A stretch of 64,000 nt of DNA from Oligoflexus tunisiensis (GTDB lineage: Bacteria; Bdellovibrionota_B; Oligoflexia; Oligoflexales; Oligoflexaceae), in NCBI RefSeq assembly GCF_001748245.1, contig NZ_BDFO01000001.1:4297853-4361852 (forward strand), in the 5' to 3' direction. Below the pieces are notes generated by a model, which ran no database searches, was not told the DNA's origin, and saw only the letters and a list, made by a program, of their open reading frames with translations. Both the position numbers and the translations under genes were made by a program. Of this stretch, positions 1-8,579 are shown in pieces; the first letter of the stretch is position 1, and each line of letters opens with the position of its first letter.

Positions 1-717
1 CACCTGCGTGAGCGGGTGAAAGCTGTGTTAAGCCAGAGTGGTGAGAGCATTCGCTGGCTATCGAAGCAAACGAATGTGGATTATCAGAAGCTTTACCGGC
101 TTGAATCTGGTGACCTGCGTTCGTTGTCATTCTTCGATGCGCGACGCATTGCCCGCTTTGTTGAACCCGATCGGTTCAAGCAGATTCTGGAGGAGTACTT
201 CCCAGAAGAAGTTCGTGACCTCACGGATTCCGGCTTTACACAGCAGGATCTGGACGATCGAATGGAAGCTTTGGAGTTTCTTCTTTCATCGGAGCTGCGC
301 TACCAGGTTTACCTGTTCGCCTCGGAAACGCCCGGAGTCAATCGGGAGAAGATTGGTCTGGAGTATGGTCGGAGCGGTTTAAAAACCCTCGATGAACTTC
401 TGGCCAAGCAGGCTCTCAAACTCGGCGCCGACGGGACGTTCCAAGGCACTCTCAGCGTTGTGGCCAACGCTCCGGACACCCTCATCAAAAGGATGGCGCA
501 TCTTCACGTGGATATGATCGATCTTGCCGATGCCGGCTCTCTGATGCGGAGTTTTCACCGTGGGGTGAACAAGGAAGGCTTGCGTAAAGCCTACAACACC
601 ATCGCCCAGGCATCGCACGAACTCTGTTCCATCCTTGAAAACCCGGACTATCGCGGGCCGGATTTGATGATTTTTAACCTTGCCTGTGGCATCGTTGGGG
701 AGAAGGGTCCATCATGA
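1..717 (+). CDS. HTH regulator-like protein, 5' end outside window
   Basis: The frame is open from base 1, so the gene starts upstream; the GTG at 16 is only an internal valine. The visible part is 238 residues. The first 60 or so read like an Xre-type helix-turn-helix (a SIRWLSKQTNVDYQKLYRLE stretch followed by a second helix pair). The rest is mostly helical with no motif I recognise; the layout (N-terminal HTH, helical C-terminal half) is reminiscent of TIGR02147-type regulators but this is weak. The stop overlaps the next start (ATGA), so the two genes are translationally coupled and the regulator may act on the secreted protein or its pathway. Function beyond DNA binding is not inferable. 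Confidence 0.7.
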   Translation, partial: HLRERVKAVLSQSGESIRWLSKQTNVDYQKLYRLESGDLRSLSFFDARRIARFVEPDRFKQILEEYFPEEVRDLTDSGFTQQDLDDRMEALEFLLSSELRYQVYLFASETPGVNREKIGLEYGRSGLKTLDELLAKQALKLGADGTFQGTLSVVANAPDTLIKRMAHLHVDMIDLADAGSLMRSFHRGVNKEGLRKAYNTIAQASHELCSILENPDYRGPDLMIFNLACGIVGEKGPS

Positions 718-1130
718 AAATAGTTCCGATACTTGGCTCGATAATCATTCCTGCACTGTCCATGACATCGGTTGTCCTGGCGGGTGGCCTCGCCGGTGGC
801 GGCGGCCCTCCCAGCAAGAAAATGCTGGAGCAAATGCTCGAAACACAACCCGGTCGCGCGGCGCTTTTCGTGTGGGATGAACAAACCTATGGTTTGGGCA
901 TCGACAAGTCTCTGGTACCGGCCATTCTACTGACCAAAGGCTCACCTGCGGACGATGCGCTGCCGATCGCAGCGGAGGATTTCCAGAAATTGGAAACCAA
1001 GGAACATCCCGTTAATGTCATCAATCGGGAAGGTGTCACGCGATCCTATCGCGTGCTGGATGGCCAGCAAAATGGAACCCTGTTGCTCGTCGACAGACGA
1101 CTCCTTATTCGCGCGGGAACGCGGCCATAA
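714..1130 (+). CDS. hypothetical exported small protein
   Basis: 138 residues starting with a Sec signal peptide (MKIVPILGSIIIPALSMTSV then a small-residue region), followed by a Gly-rich linker and a compact domain without cysteines. The start overlaps the stop of the upstream HTH protein by four bases, so they form one operon, and a strong hairpin with a T run follows at 1142. I do not recognise the family. The mature part is about 110 residues with alternating hydrophobic and polar positions, consistent with a small beta-rich periplasmic domain. Confidence 0.7.
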   Translation: MKIVPILGSIIIPALSMTSVVLAGGLAGGGGPPSKKMLEQMLETQPGRAALFVWDEQTYGLGIDKSLVPAILLTKGSPADDALPIAAEDFQKLETKEHPVNVINREGVTRSYRVLDGQQNGTLLLVDRRLLIRAGTRP

Positions 1131-1141
1131 ACGTTATTAGG

Positions 1142-1165
1142 GCGGCCCTTAGGGGCCGCTGTTTT
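1142..1165 (+). terminator. Rho-independent terminator
   Basis: A 7-bp GC stem (GCGGCCC/GGGCCGC) with a 4-base loop followed by TGTTTT, 12 bases after the stop of the preceding plus-strand gene. It also separates it from the convergent hydrolase gene. Confidence 0.75.
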
Positions 1166-1181
1166 CCCAGGCAGAACCAGC

Positions 1182-2084
1182 CTATTCCTCATAAATATAG
1201 TCAGCCGCACTCGCAAACATGGAAGTATCCAGGGCGTTCTTCTTCGCAATGTCGCCATTCAGATACGTTCCGTAATCGCCATTTCCGCCCAGGAAACGCA
1301 GACCCCAGGCCGTGACATAGCGGGCCATGGTTTCGTGCGCGCGTCCTCCATTCATGATATCGAAATGCGTCACTCCTTTGAATCGCGCAAACGCTTTGGG
1401 TTCCCCAGTGCTGGTATTTTTGAAGACATTCAGGATGGCCGTCGGCGAGGCGACCCCATCGGCCGTGCCGGTGAGGAAAAGATAAGGTATCGCTGTGGTG
1501 GGGCGCGACGGTTGATAGGCGAAGAGCGGAATCGCAGCCGCCACGAGGTCCGGCGCCTGATTTGCAGCCAGGATGGCTCCGGCGCCGCCATAGGAATAGC
1601 CCGAAACCCCCATGCCCTGCAGGTGAATGCGTCCATACAAGGGGCTGGACGTGAGACTGTTTTCCTTCACCAGAGTTTCCAGCGAGGCCTTATGACCATT
1701 CGCCCAGATCTGCGCATTGCCGACCATATTGCTGGTGGGTGTAAAAACGATCGTCACTATCCCGTGGCTCGCGAGATGCAAACCAAGCCAGGACATCTGC
1801 TCCTTGGTGTTGGTAAAACCACCGGACAGGGTGAGTGCGGGTAGCATGACACCGGCATCATCCTCGGGATAATACACGATCGCCGATTTATAGCCCGACG
1901 TACTGACCTGGGGTTTATAGGATAGCACTCCATAGGGCCCCACCTTGCCGGGGTCCTGGACCGTCCAGCGCTCCTCCCAGGTGGCCGCGTGATGGGCCGC
2001 TCGCGGCACGGACACCTCGTCCACATGAGCTGCGCCACAGGCCGTGATTCCGAATGTCAGCCATAAGACTTTCCCGATTCGCAT
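1182..2084 (-). CDS. PETase-like polyester hydrolase (alpha/beta hydrolase) lipoprotein
   Basis: 300 residues. The N-terminus has a lipobox ending ITAC (Cys16), so the enzyme is probably a surface or periplasmic lipoprotein. The body follows the bacterial cutinase/PETase family closely: a GPYGV start of domain near 49, an SGGFTNTKEQMSWLGLHLAS segment near 87-106 (oxyanion region, equivalent to the G-[YF]-T loop), nucleophile elbow G-Y-S-Y-G with Ser164, acid Asp209 in GTADGVASP, base His240 in GVTHFD, then the family's C-terminal W-x-x-RFL...Y-x-T-Y element. The family hydrolyses esters of aliphatic and aromatic polyesters; substrate here is unknown. The usual C-terminal disulphide of PETases is absent. 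SD (GAGGGGG) precedes the ATG. Confidence 0.82.
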   Translation of the reverse strand: MRIGKVLWLTFGITACGAAHVDEVSVPRAAHHAATWEERWTVQDPGKVGPYGVLSYKPQVSTSGYKSAIVYYPEDDAGVMLPALTLSGGFTNTKEQMSWLGLHLASHGIVTIVFTPTSNMVGNAQIWANGHKASLETLVKENSLTSSPLYGRIHLQGMGVSGYSYGGAGAILAANQAPDLVAAAIPLFAYQPSRPTTAIPYLFLTGTADGVASPTAILNVFKNTSTGEPKAFARFKGVTHFDIMNGGRAHETMARYVTAWGLRFLGGNGDYGTYLNGDIAKKNALDTSMFASAADYIYEE

Positions 2085-2213
2085 AAGAAATCCCCCTCAG
2101 AAATTTTTAGATTTTATGGATGCATGGGCTGGGATTGAATCTAGTCAGGATGCTGGCCCGGACACATTCACAAAAATGAAAAACACCCGGGTACTGAGGG
2201 GCGGGAAAAGCTT

Positions 2214-3299
2214 TTATAGAATGGCTTCCGGCTCTTTGAGGGGCGCAATGCCGATGGCATCTCCGGTCAAAGTTCCCATATAAAGTTCGCCGTCATGCTC
2301 CTCCACCGACGTGATATTACCCAAATTCTTTCCGCTGGGATCATGCAGTGACACCAGCACCTCGCCGTTTTCATCATAAGCCGCCACCAGACTATAGGCT
2401 TTGGGCTTCGGCAGAAATTCCGTCGGAAGCCTGGCCAGGAGACCTTTCAACCAGGGATACGGCTGCACCCCATCGATCAGGCGATCGCGAACCGAGAAAA
2501 AGGCCACCCAGAAGGTTCCTTCCCCATTGGATGACATCGTATCCGGCAGTCCAGGAAGATTGTCGAGGAAGATTTCCCGTTCTCCCGTGCGAGGGCCACT
2601 CAGCCAGTAACGGGTGATGCGATAGCGCGAGGTTTCCGCCACCAACAGAAAATCCTGCTCGGCCGATAACGCGATGCCGTTGGCAAAATAAAGCTCATCC
2701 ATGATCACTTCGGTTGTGGCCGTGAGGGGATCATAGCGGAAGAGACGTCCGTTCGGCCTTCCCTCCAGAAAATCGAGCTGATATTGATCCAGACGATACT
2801 TGCGGCTGGCTTCGGTAAAATAAATGCTGCCGTCGCGAGCCACCTTCACATCATCCAGGAGTCCAAGCTTTTCGCCCTCGAATTGCGTGACAAGTGGCGT
2901 CATCACACCCTGGGTGTTGACAATCAAAAGTCCAGAGTACGGTTCCGCCACCAAAAGATTGCCGGCCGCATCGAAATCCAGACCCAGAGGATGTCCGCCG
3001 GTGCGCGCATAGGTGCTGACTTCACCGGAACGGGAGATTTTCTTGATCGTCCCATCCGCTGTGCCGGTGTAGATAAATCCATCGGCGTCGATGGCGATAT
3101 CCTCAGGCCCCTGCAATTGCCCGGCGCCCAGTCTTTCTGCAGTGAACAGGTATTCATTGGGTTCATAGGAACCGACCAGGCCTGGGGCCTTTTGCGGATG
3201 AAACGGGACGGGATCGATTTTCTGCGCGTGCGCGCGAAGAGACACTATGCCCAAAGTCAGGGCCAAAACGAGAAGTATCGGTTGGCAAGCGGATTTCAT
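2214..3299 (-). CDS. SMP-30/strictosidine-synthase-like beta-propeller protein
   Basis: 361 residues with a signal peptide (cleavage near ALRAHA-QK). Six blade-like repeats run through the protein, with phrases such as GPEDIAIDADGFIYTGTADG, GLDFDAAGNLLVAEPYSG, DVKVARDGSIYFTEAS and NGIALSAEQDFLLVAETS, and the strictosidine-synthase signature region around the fourth blade (RITRYWLSG...LPGLPDTMSSNGEGTFWVAF). These are typical of the SMP-30/gluconolactonase and APMAP group, Ca-dependent lactonases or arylesterases. The precise substrate cannot be told. An SD (GGAGG) lies seven bases before the ATG. It is transcribed alone, 129 bases upstream of the polyester hydrolase on the same strand. Confidence 0.78.
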   Translation of the reverse strand: MKSACQPILLVLALTLGIVSLRAHAQKIDPVPFHPQKAPGLVGSYEPNEYLFTAERLGAGQLQGPEDIAIDADGFIYTGTADGTIKKISRSGEVSTYARTGGHPLGLDFDAAGNLLVAEPYSGLLIVNTQGVMTPLVTQFEGEKLGLLDDVKVARDGSIYFTEASRKYRLDQYQLDFLEGRPNGRLFRYDPLTATTEVIMDELYFANGIALSAEQDFLLVAETSRYRITRYWLSGPRTGEREIFLDNLPGLPDTMSSNGEGTFWVAFFSVRDRLIDGVQPYPWLKGLLARLPTEFLPKPKAYSLVAAYDENGEVLVSLHDPSGKNLGNITSVEEHDGELYMGTLTGDAIGIAPLKEPEAIL

Positions 3300-3373
3300 G
3301 CAGAGTCCTCCACGATGTGTATGCAGGAATTCTTAGAACCCCTGCCGCTGCAAGTCAAGGACTCTCGCCGGAT

Positions 3374-4747
3374 TTAGAGCTGCTCCATGGCTTTGCGGAT
3401 TTCAGTGGCGAGGCGGCTGGTGGAACCTTCCGTGCGACCCATCCATCGCACTTTCTGAAACACCCAGGCGATCATGCGCTTATCCGTTTTGGAGAGTCGC
3501 GCTGTGGGTCCACCGTGTTTTTCATCAACCAAAAGGCGTCCCCGCTGCGCATGCGTGCGATTCAGAATGCTGATCATGAAGAGCAGCCCTCGATCGAGCA
3601 GAATCCACGGAAAGTTGGGGCTTTTCAGCGGCCCAATCGTAAGCATCCGGCGCGCGAGTTTAAATCCAGCCAACTGCGGATCGGAGAATGCCAGGTATCC
3701 CGTTCCCAGGCTGCCCAGCATGGCCCCGACTCCGGTGCCCACCATAAAGGAGGCGCCGCCCACCGAGGCATCAATGGTCCCGCCCGCCAGAGCCCCCGCG
3801 GCGGTTCCGGTGATGATCAGTTCCCCGCGGGAGAGGCCGAGAAACTCCCAGGTTTCCCGCCCAAAAAGATCATCAGGCTGCGCCTTGGGATTCAGCTCGG
3901 CCTCCTCACTGTCCAGTCCCTTGAATTGAAAAACCTGCGCCAGCGCCCGCCGACTTTCGCGTTCCATTTTGCGGATGTGATCCTGAAATTCCTGCAGAAG
4001 ACGTTCCTTGTCCTGCTCGCTGACACCGGACTCATCCTTGACCGGCACTTTTTTGCGGTAGAGGATGGCCTCACAGATAAATTCAGCCAGAATAAAGGAT
4101 GCGGCGCGCAGCCGGGATTGATGCTGCGTCTTCAAAAGTTCCATGGCCTCATCGAGGATCGGTCGCGCGGCATCGGACAGAAAACGGAGTTCCTCCAGAA
4201 TGCGCATGCGCTCTTCAAAGCGCGCGGTGTGCGCATTGAAAATCAGAGTTTTACGAAAGTACTGCCCGAGCGCGGCCTGCCAGTCGGCAACATAGCGTCC
4301 ATCTCCGGTTTGATTCAGCAGGGCCAGCGAGGGTTCGCCGGTCCACTGCAGAATTTCAAACTCGGCCTCGAAGTTGGGACGATAGGGATGACTGGCATCC
4401 ACCACGTAAAGGATCGCGGCGCCTTCCAAAATCGGTTTCAGAAGTTCGCATTCAAAGGTGAAGCGCGGCGAACCCTGAAAGGTATCATAGAACGCCTGCA
4501 CCCGCTGGCGCCGCTGATGAGCGGGCACCGGTTCCTGTTTCAACCATTCGAGGGCCGCCGGCGCTTCCTCGAAGCCGGGTGTATCGATCAGGCTGAAGAG
4601 CGTGCGCTCGCCAACTTTCAGAGCGAACTCCTGACTGATCTGAGTCGTTCGCGGTGTGGGCGCGATCAGAATTTCATCGTTTTCCACCAGCGTGGCCACG
4701 ATACTCGACTTGCCTTTATTCGAACGTCCAACCACAGCGAATTTCAT
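3374..4747 (-). CDS. DUF3482 family GTPase
   Basis: 457 residues. A G1 P-loop (GRSNKGKSS, residues 7-15) is followed by a switch region TPRTTQ and a G3 DTPGFE motif near 58, giving a small Era-like GTPase at the N-terminus. The C-terminal part contains two glycine-rich hydrophobic stretches (GELIITGTAAGALAGG and MVGTGVGAMLGSLGTGYLAF) that look like membrane-inserting helices. This architecture matches the GTPase/DUF3482 family, which is almost always encoded next to a DUF2868 membrane protein, as here. Start ATG overlaps the stop of the upstream DUF2868 gene (ATGA). The pair's role is unknown; a membrane-remodelling or transport function is only a guess. Confidence 0.85.
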   Translation of the reverse strand: MKFAVVGRSNKGKSSIVATLVENDEILIAPTPRTTQISQEFALKVGERTLFSLIDTPGFEEAPAALEWLKQEPVPAHQRRQRVQAFYDTFQGSPRFTFECELLKPILEGAAILYVVDASHPYRPNFEAEFEILQWTGEPSLALLNQTGDGRYVADWQAALGQYFRKTLIFNAHTARFEERMRILEELRFLSDAARPILDEAMELLKTQHQSRLRAASFILAEFICEAILYRKKVPVKDESGVSEQDKERLLQEFQDHIRKMERESRRALAQVFQFKGLDSEEAELNPKAQPDDLFGRETWEFLGLSRGELIITGTAAGALAGGTIDASVGGASFMVGTGVGAMLGSLGTGYLAFSDPQLAGFKLARRMLTIGPLKSPNFPWILLDRGLLFMISILNRTHAQRGRLLVDEKHGGPTARLSKTDKRMIAWVFQKVRWMGRTEGSTSRLATEIRKAMEQL

Positions 4748-6198
4748 GGCGCTCCTTTCCCTTCATGCAAAAGCCCGATATAAGGATCACGGAAGGTCTT
4801 CAGACTGGCCTCCCACAGAGGCCGATCCTCCCGAGCCACATGAATCCCGCCCGCTTCGTTTCCCTGCTGCAGCGGCACCAGGAAGATCGGCGTCCGCGTC
4901 GGCAGACGTTCCCGCACAGCGAGTCGCAAGCGATTGAAGGCTTCCCCGGGCAATTCCCAGGGATCGCAGACCAGGGCCAGGGCCTGCCCTTCTTTCAAGG
5001 CTTCGAGGATACCCTGAAGTTCACTGTCCCGCCCCTCGGCGTTCCGAATGGATTGCACCACATAACCACGTTCCTCAAAATAGCTGCGCAGCTGATCATC
5101 CGGAAATGGAGCCTGCCGCCACCGCACCACCATCAGCGGCTGATCCTTTCGCGCGCGCAAAGGCTCCGCTTCAGCCGGAGCGACCAGTTCCTTCGTGCCC
5201 GGAGCGGCCTCCCAGCCAAGGCCATGACCTTGCAAACGCAGCCAGACTTCCTCGCTGGCGAAATCATCAAAGGCCATGCGATGCAGATGACGATTCAAGC
5301 GGACCTTGAAATAAATCAGCAGAAGAAGACGCGGCAGCACCCCATAGCTCACCATCAGCATCGCAAGAAAGGGCCACCAGTCCGCAGCCAGCTGCTGGCC
5401 GGCGCTGCTGAGATATCGCGCCGCAAAACGATCATACTGGGTGGCTTGAATCAGCGCCTGGTCCGGCACCAGGGGAGGCCCCAGCCAGGCAAAGGGCCAG
5501 GCGACGCCGCGGACGAGATTTCCCAAAGCGTCAGGTCCCAGGCGCAGAGTGGTCTGCCAGGCAAAAGCATAGTCATGGACCGTTACATAAAAGAGAAAGG
5601 AGATCAGCGCGGTCAGATAAAAAGCGAGCGCAAAACTCTGCGAGAGTATCCAGGCCTGCCACGCAAAAACCCGCGGATGCAGCGCTTTTAAACGATGCCA
5701 GACATCGAGCACCGGCAGGTCGGCCTGATTCTTCTTCATCACGCGGGACAGTATCCAAAGACTCGAAGACGTGACCCAGCCCCCCGGCAATTTTCCGAAC
5801 AGCTGCGCCAGAAGCCCTTTTGCAAATAGAACGAGAAGAAAAAGCAGCGGCACCAGCACAAAGAGGGAAAGAAACGGCAGAACATTCACCGGATGATGTC
5901 CATCATAGGTCAAAAGCCCTCGCACGGTTCCCCAGCCGAGCAGAGCTCCCACCGTGACAAGGCCAAGATTCACGAGCTGACGCAGCTGAAGAAAGCGTTC
6001 CCCATAAGGACCGCGCATCTTCACGAGCCAGGTTTTGAGAGCGGCCGCCTTGCCCTGCCTCAGGACCGCAGCATCCAGCTGAAGTCCCTTATCCCGCTGC
6101 GCAAGGTCCTCAGGACGGGCCCGACTGTCGAGCGCCAGCTGCAGCTCGTAGTCGATTAAATCCGCCAGCGTAAACGACCTTTCCGGTTGACCTGCCAT
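4744..6198 (-). CDS. DUF2868 membrane protein, partner of DUF3482 GTPase
   Basis: 484 residues. The N-terminus (LIDYELQLALDSRARPEDL) is soluble; then four transmembrane segments follow around residues 72-92, 104-130, 185-212 and 275-300, and a C-terminal cytosolic domain that contains a P-loop-less alpha/beta fold (PLMVVRWRQAPFPDDQLRSY ... ALALVCDPWELPGEAF). This matches DUF2868. It is the first gene of a two-gene operon with the DUF3482 GTPase, overlapping it by four bases. A very strong SD (GAGGAGGAGG) sits directly before the ATG. The family is widespread but uncharacterised as far as I know. Confidence 0.85.
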   Translation of the reverse strand: MAGQPERSFTLADLIDYELQLALDSRARPEDLAQRDKGLQLDAAVLRQGKAAALKTWLVKMRGPYGERFLQLRQLVNLGLVTVGALLGWGTVRGLLTYDGHHPVNVLPFLSLFVLVPLLFLLVLFAKGLLAQLFGKLPGGWVTSSSLWILSRVMKKNQADLPVLDVWHRLKALHPRVFAWQAWILSQSFALAFYLTALISFLFYVTVHDYAFAWQTTLRLGPDALGNLVRGVAWPFAWLGPPLVPDQALIQATQYDRFAARYLSSAGQQLAADWWPFLAMLMVSYGVLPRLLLLIYFKVRLNRHLHRMAFDDFASEEVWLRLQGHGLGWEAAPGTKELVAPAEAEPLRARKDQPLMVVRWRQAPFPDDQLRSYFEERGYVVQSIRNAEGRDSELQGILEALKEGQALALVCDPWELPGEAFNRLRLAVRERLPTRTPIFLVPLQQGNEAGGIHVAREDRPLWEASLKTFRDPYIGLLHEGKGAP

Positions 6199-6274
6199 GC
6201 CTCCTCCTCAAAATACCATGCGATTCCATGCACTTATGATGCCAGCTTTTCATTAAATCTTTATATCTCAAAAC

Positions 6275-6406
6275 ATGGCCCAACGGGCAGAAAAAGACGA
6301 TCGCCACAGCCACGACCATCACGACGGTCGCCGGGCCCGGGATTTTCACAAGACTGGTGCTTTTGTGAAGGATACGCTGTCTGAAGAAGACCGGAAGTCC
6401 TTTTAA
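6275..6406 (+). CDS. candidate 43-residue His-rich small protein
   Basis: A 43-codon ORF starting MAQRAEKDDRHSHDHHDGRR, highly charged with a His/Asp cluster that could bind metal, and ending with TLSEEDRKSF. It fills the gap between two minus-strand genes and stops just before the hairpin at 6412. No convincing SD is visible upstream, so it may be spurious; the amino-acid composition looks protein-like rather than random. Confidence 0.3.
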   Translation: MAQRAEKDDRHSHDHHDGRRARDFHKTGAFVKDTLSEEDRKSF

Positions 6407-6411
6407 GCCGT

Positions 6412-6443
6412 CTGATCCCACCTCCTCCAGGAGACGGGATCAG
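6412..6443. terminator. hairpin downstream of usp gene
   Basis: An 8-bp stem CTGATCCC/GGGATCAG enclosing an inner CTCCT/AGGAG pair. It lies 12 bases past the stop of the minus-strand universal stress gene and six bases past the small plus-strand ORF. A clear T run is missing, so the terminator role is an inference. Confidence 0.4.
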
Positions 6444-6454
6444 GACCCCAGGAC

Positions 6455-7348
6455 TCAGTGCGGCGCGCGCAGAATCAGAAGGGAATGCTTGCCGGTCACG
6501 GCCTGACGGAAGGTATGACTGCCCGTCGTCAAACGCTCCAGAAAACCACGGCCCTGGGCACCCATGATCAGGAGCTGGGAACCCGTTTGCCGCATCGTGG
6601 CGTCGATCGCCTCATCCGGATCACTGATCATGATCCGGCTCTGAATATCGCAGCCCAGAGGGCTCAGACGATCGCGAATCCTGCTGTTTTCCTGTTCCAG
6701 ATGCACTTCAATCCACTTGGAAACATCCGCCGGCACATGCGGCTGGAAATTGCGCAGCGTCTTCACCATCTGCTTGGGATAAGCGGTCATCAAGGTGAGC
6801 CGACGGATCCCGCGTGGCGCCAGTTGCACCAGCGTATCCACACAGCGGGACGCATATTCGGAATGATCGGTTGCAAAAACAGCATCAATCGTTTGAACGC
6901 TGGTTGGCATATCATGACGACAGATGCAAAGGCTCAGCGGGGAATTGGTGGCCAGCTTGCGACCCACGGAACCGATGAGCAATTTTCCGAGGGCACTTTC
7001 ATCACGGGACCCGATGGCCACCAGATCAGCCTGGTATTCTTGCGCCGTCTCCAGCAATTGATTGGCCACCGTGTTGCCATATTTCATGGATGTCTCGGCA
7101 GGAAGCTGATATTCCCGGGCCAATGCGGCTGCCTTGTCCAGCCATTCCTGTCCCTCCTTTTCCTGCATGTGAAGAAACTGGGTCAGAAGATCGTTGGCGT
7201 TGCGAGGCCGGTTGGCCCATTCCTCGGGCGACAGGCGTTCGATTACATGGACGAGCTGCAACTGGGGGGCGGTGAACCCCAGGTGTCCGAGGAGTCCGAC
7301 CGCATGCAGAGATTCCTGGGTGACATCGATTCCGACGACAGCTTTCAT
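6455..7348 (-). CDS. tandem universal stress protein (UspA family)
   Basis: 297 residues from the ATG at 7348, chosen because AAAGGA lies eight bases upstream and the domain begins right after it (MKAVVGIDVTQESLHAVGLL); the frame stays open further upstream without a better start. Two Usp domains are present: residues 1-140, ending with the nucleotide-binding pattern G-x2-G-x9-[ST] (IGSRDESALGKLLIGSVGRK), and 145-297, ending IMGAQGRGFLERLTTGSHT. Tandem Usp proteins are cytosolic stress factors, often ATP-binding, and the two G-x2-G motifs suggest ATP-binding competence. The gene is monocistronic. Length equals other tandem-Usp proteins. Confidence 0.88.
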   Translation of the reverse strand: MKAVVGIDVTQESLHAVGLLGHLGFTAPQLQLVHVIERLSPEEWANRPRNANDLLTQFLHMQEKEGQEWLDKAAALAREYQLPAETSMKYGNTVANQLLETAQEYQADLVAIGSRDESALGKLLIGSVGRKLATNSPLSLCICRHDMPTSVQTIDAVFATDHSEYASRCVDTLVQLAPRGIRRLTLMTAYPKQMVKTLRNFQPHVPADVSKWIEVHLEQENSRIRDRLSPLGCDIQSRIMISDPDEAIDATMRQTGSQLLIMGAQGRGFLERLTTGSHTFRQAVTGKHSLLILRAPH

Positions 7349-7515
7349 TCTTGCATCCTTTCCCTCGAAGGTTCTCTCTCCAGACATATTCAGATTGATT
7401 CTGCGGGGAAAGACAAATCGCAATTGTGGAGTAAAATCTTTGTCAGAAGCGAAGAAGAGGCGAGCGGGACGGCACGTGTCGTAATGCCGTCGCAAAGGGC
7501 AATTCGGACGGTTCC

Positions 7516-8475
7516 TTAAAAGCTGATGCGGAAATCACCTTCCTTGACGGCGTCCGAGAGCGGCACCCACATTTTCAAAAGCCCGGGGCGTTGATCGATC
7601 AGCGTATTGACTTCCATCATCTCCGCCTCGCTCATCGGCAACGCAAAGCGATAGCCTTGCGGGCAGGCGTTGACATTGGCTGAGAACGGTCCCTGACCCG
7701 CGCTGACCGCCCATTTGGGGCGCACGCGATCGGTGATATTCTTGCAAAGGAAATTGCGATCCGTCAGCGTGCAGATCGTATCATTGAAGCGTCCCAGAGG
7801 ACCGCTCGACAGACCGGTGACGCTGGCATGATTGTTTTTGCCGGCGAGATTTTCGTATTCCGCGCAGTCTTCATCCTCACCATTCGGTCCCAGTTCGTTG
7901 TTGGGTTCTCCGCCGAGCCAGTAGGTGGCCACGCGCTGCATGGTCATCGTGCTGTTGAGTTCGGCGCGGAAGACTGTGGGCGCGCTGCCGTTCACACTGA
8001 TGGTGGCTTCGACGATACGATAGAAAAGTGTGTCGGGTGTTTCGGACAGCACCCAGCTCAATTCCGCCATGTTCTGGCTGGTCACGGTTAGATTATAGGA
8101 CTGGCCCTGCCCATCGATTTTGCGAAAGGAGGCACTCACGCTCGTGACGGTGATCGGTTCTTCCGGTGTCAGCGTACAATCCATGCGATAGGCGGCTTCA
8201 CCTTGTTTTTGATTGTCAGGATAACGACAGGCAAGAAATGCGCCGCCGATGGCTATTGGTTCCAGCGCCACGGCATCCTCTTCACTCTCGGTGATGGTGG
8301 CCGGTGTTTCTGCGGGAGTCGCGATCGAATCCGCCGTCGGTGCAAAGTCGCGGATTTCAGCTGGGGGGGGCTGCCCTTCCGTACTATCCGGTGCCCGATC
8401 CAACGCGGGATTGGCATTGCAGGCCCAAAGAGCCACGACGAGAGGAAGCATGGTAAGATTCCACGTAAGAAACAT
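7516..8475 (-). CDS. lipoprotein with C-type-lectin-like region (paralogue of 60413-61417)
   Basis: 319 residues from the ATG at 8475 (GGGG SD eight bases upstream), with lipobox VALWAC. After a Pro/Glu/Thr-rich spacer comes a beta-rich domain beginning EPIAIGGAFLACRYPD, then a segment reminiscent of C-type lectin folds: WLGGEPNNE, EDCAEY, LGRFNDTIC and RNFLCKN, which mirror the WxxGEPNN, EDC, WND and FxCE landmarks of that fold. The last part (ACPQGYRFALPMSEAEMMEV) is shared with the paralogue near 61 kb, which agrees along its whole length. Probably a surface-exposed Ca/sugar- or protein-binding lipoprotein; ligand unknown. Monocistronic. Confidence 0.72.
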   Translation of the reverse strand: MFLTWNLTMLPLVVALWACNANPALDRAPDSTEGQPPPAEIRDFAPTADSIATPAETPATITESEEDAVALEPIAIGGAFLACRYPDNQKQGEAAYRMDCTLTPEEPITVTSVSASFRKIDGQGQSYNLTVTSQNMAELSWVLSETPDTLFYRIVEATISVNGSAPTVFRAELNSTMTMQRVATYWLGGEPNNELGPNGEDEDCAEYENLAGKNNHASVTGLSSGPLGRFNDTICTLTDRNFLCKNITDRVRPKWAVSAGQGPFSANVNACPQGYRFALPMSEAEMMEVNTLIDQRPGLLKMWVPLSDAVKEGDFRISF

Positions 8476-8579
8476 AGTATGCCCCAGTGCGATTTTGTTC
8501 TCAGGAACTATCGGAATCACGCAGGTCTTTCGTTAGATATCGGCAACCTGACTTTGAAATCCGTGCCTTGAGACGCACT

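Noticed and set aside
3317..4783. Long plus-strand frame of 488 codons opposite the DUF3482 GTPase
   Set aside because: It lies antisense to a clear GTPase with P-loop and DTPG motifs and has no SD; the frame is open because of codon bias.
6110..6421. Minus-strand 103-codon ORF overlapping the DUF2868 start
   Set aside because: It runs through the SD and start of DUF2868 and has no own SD.
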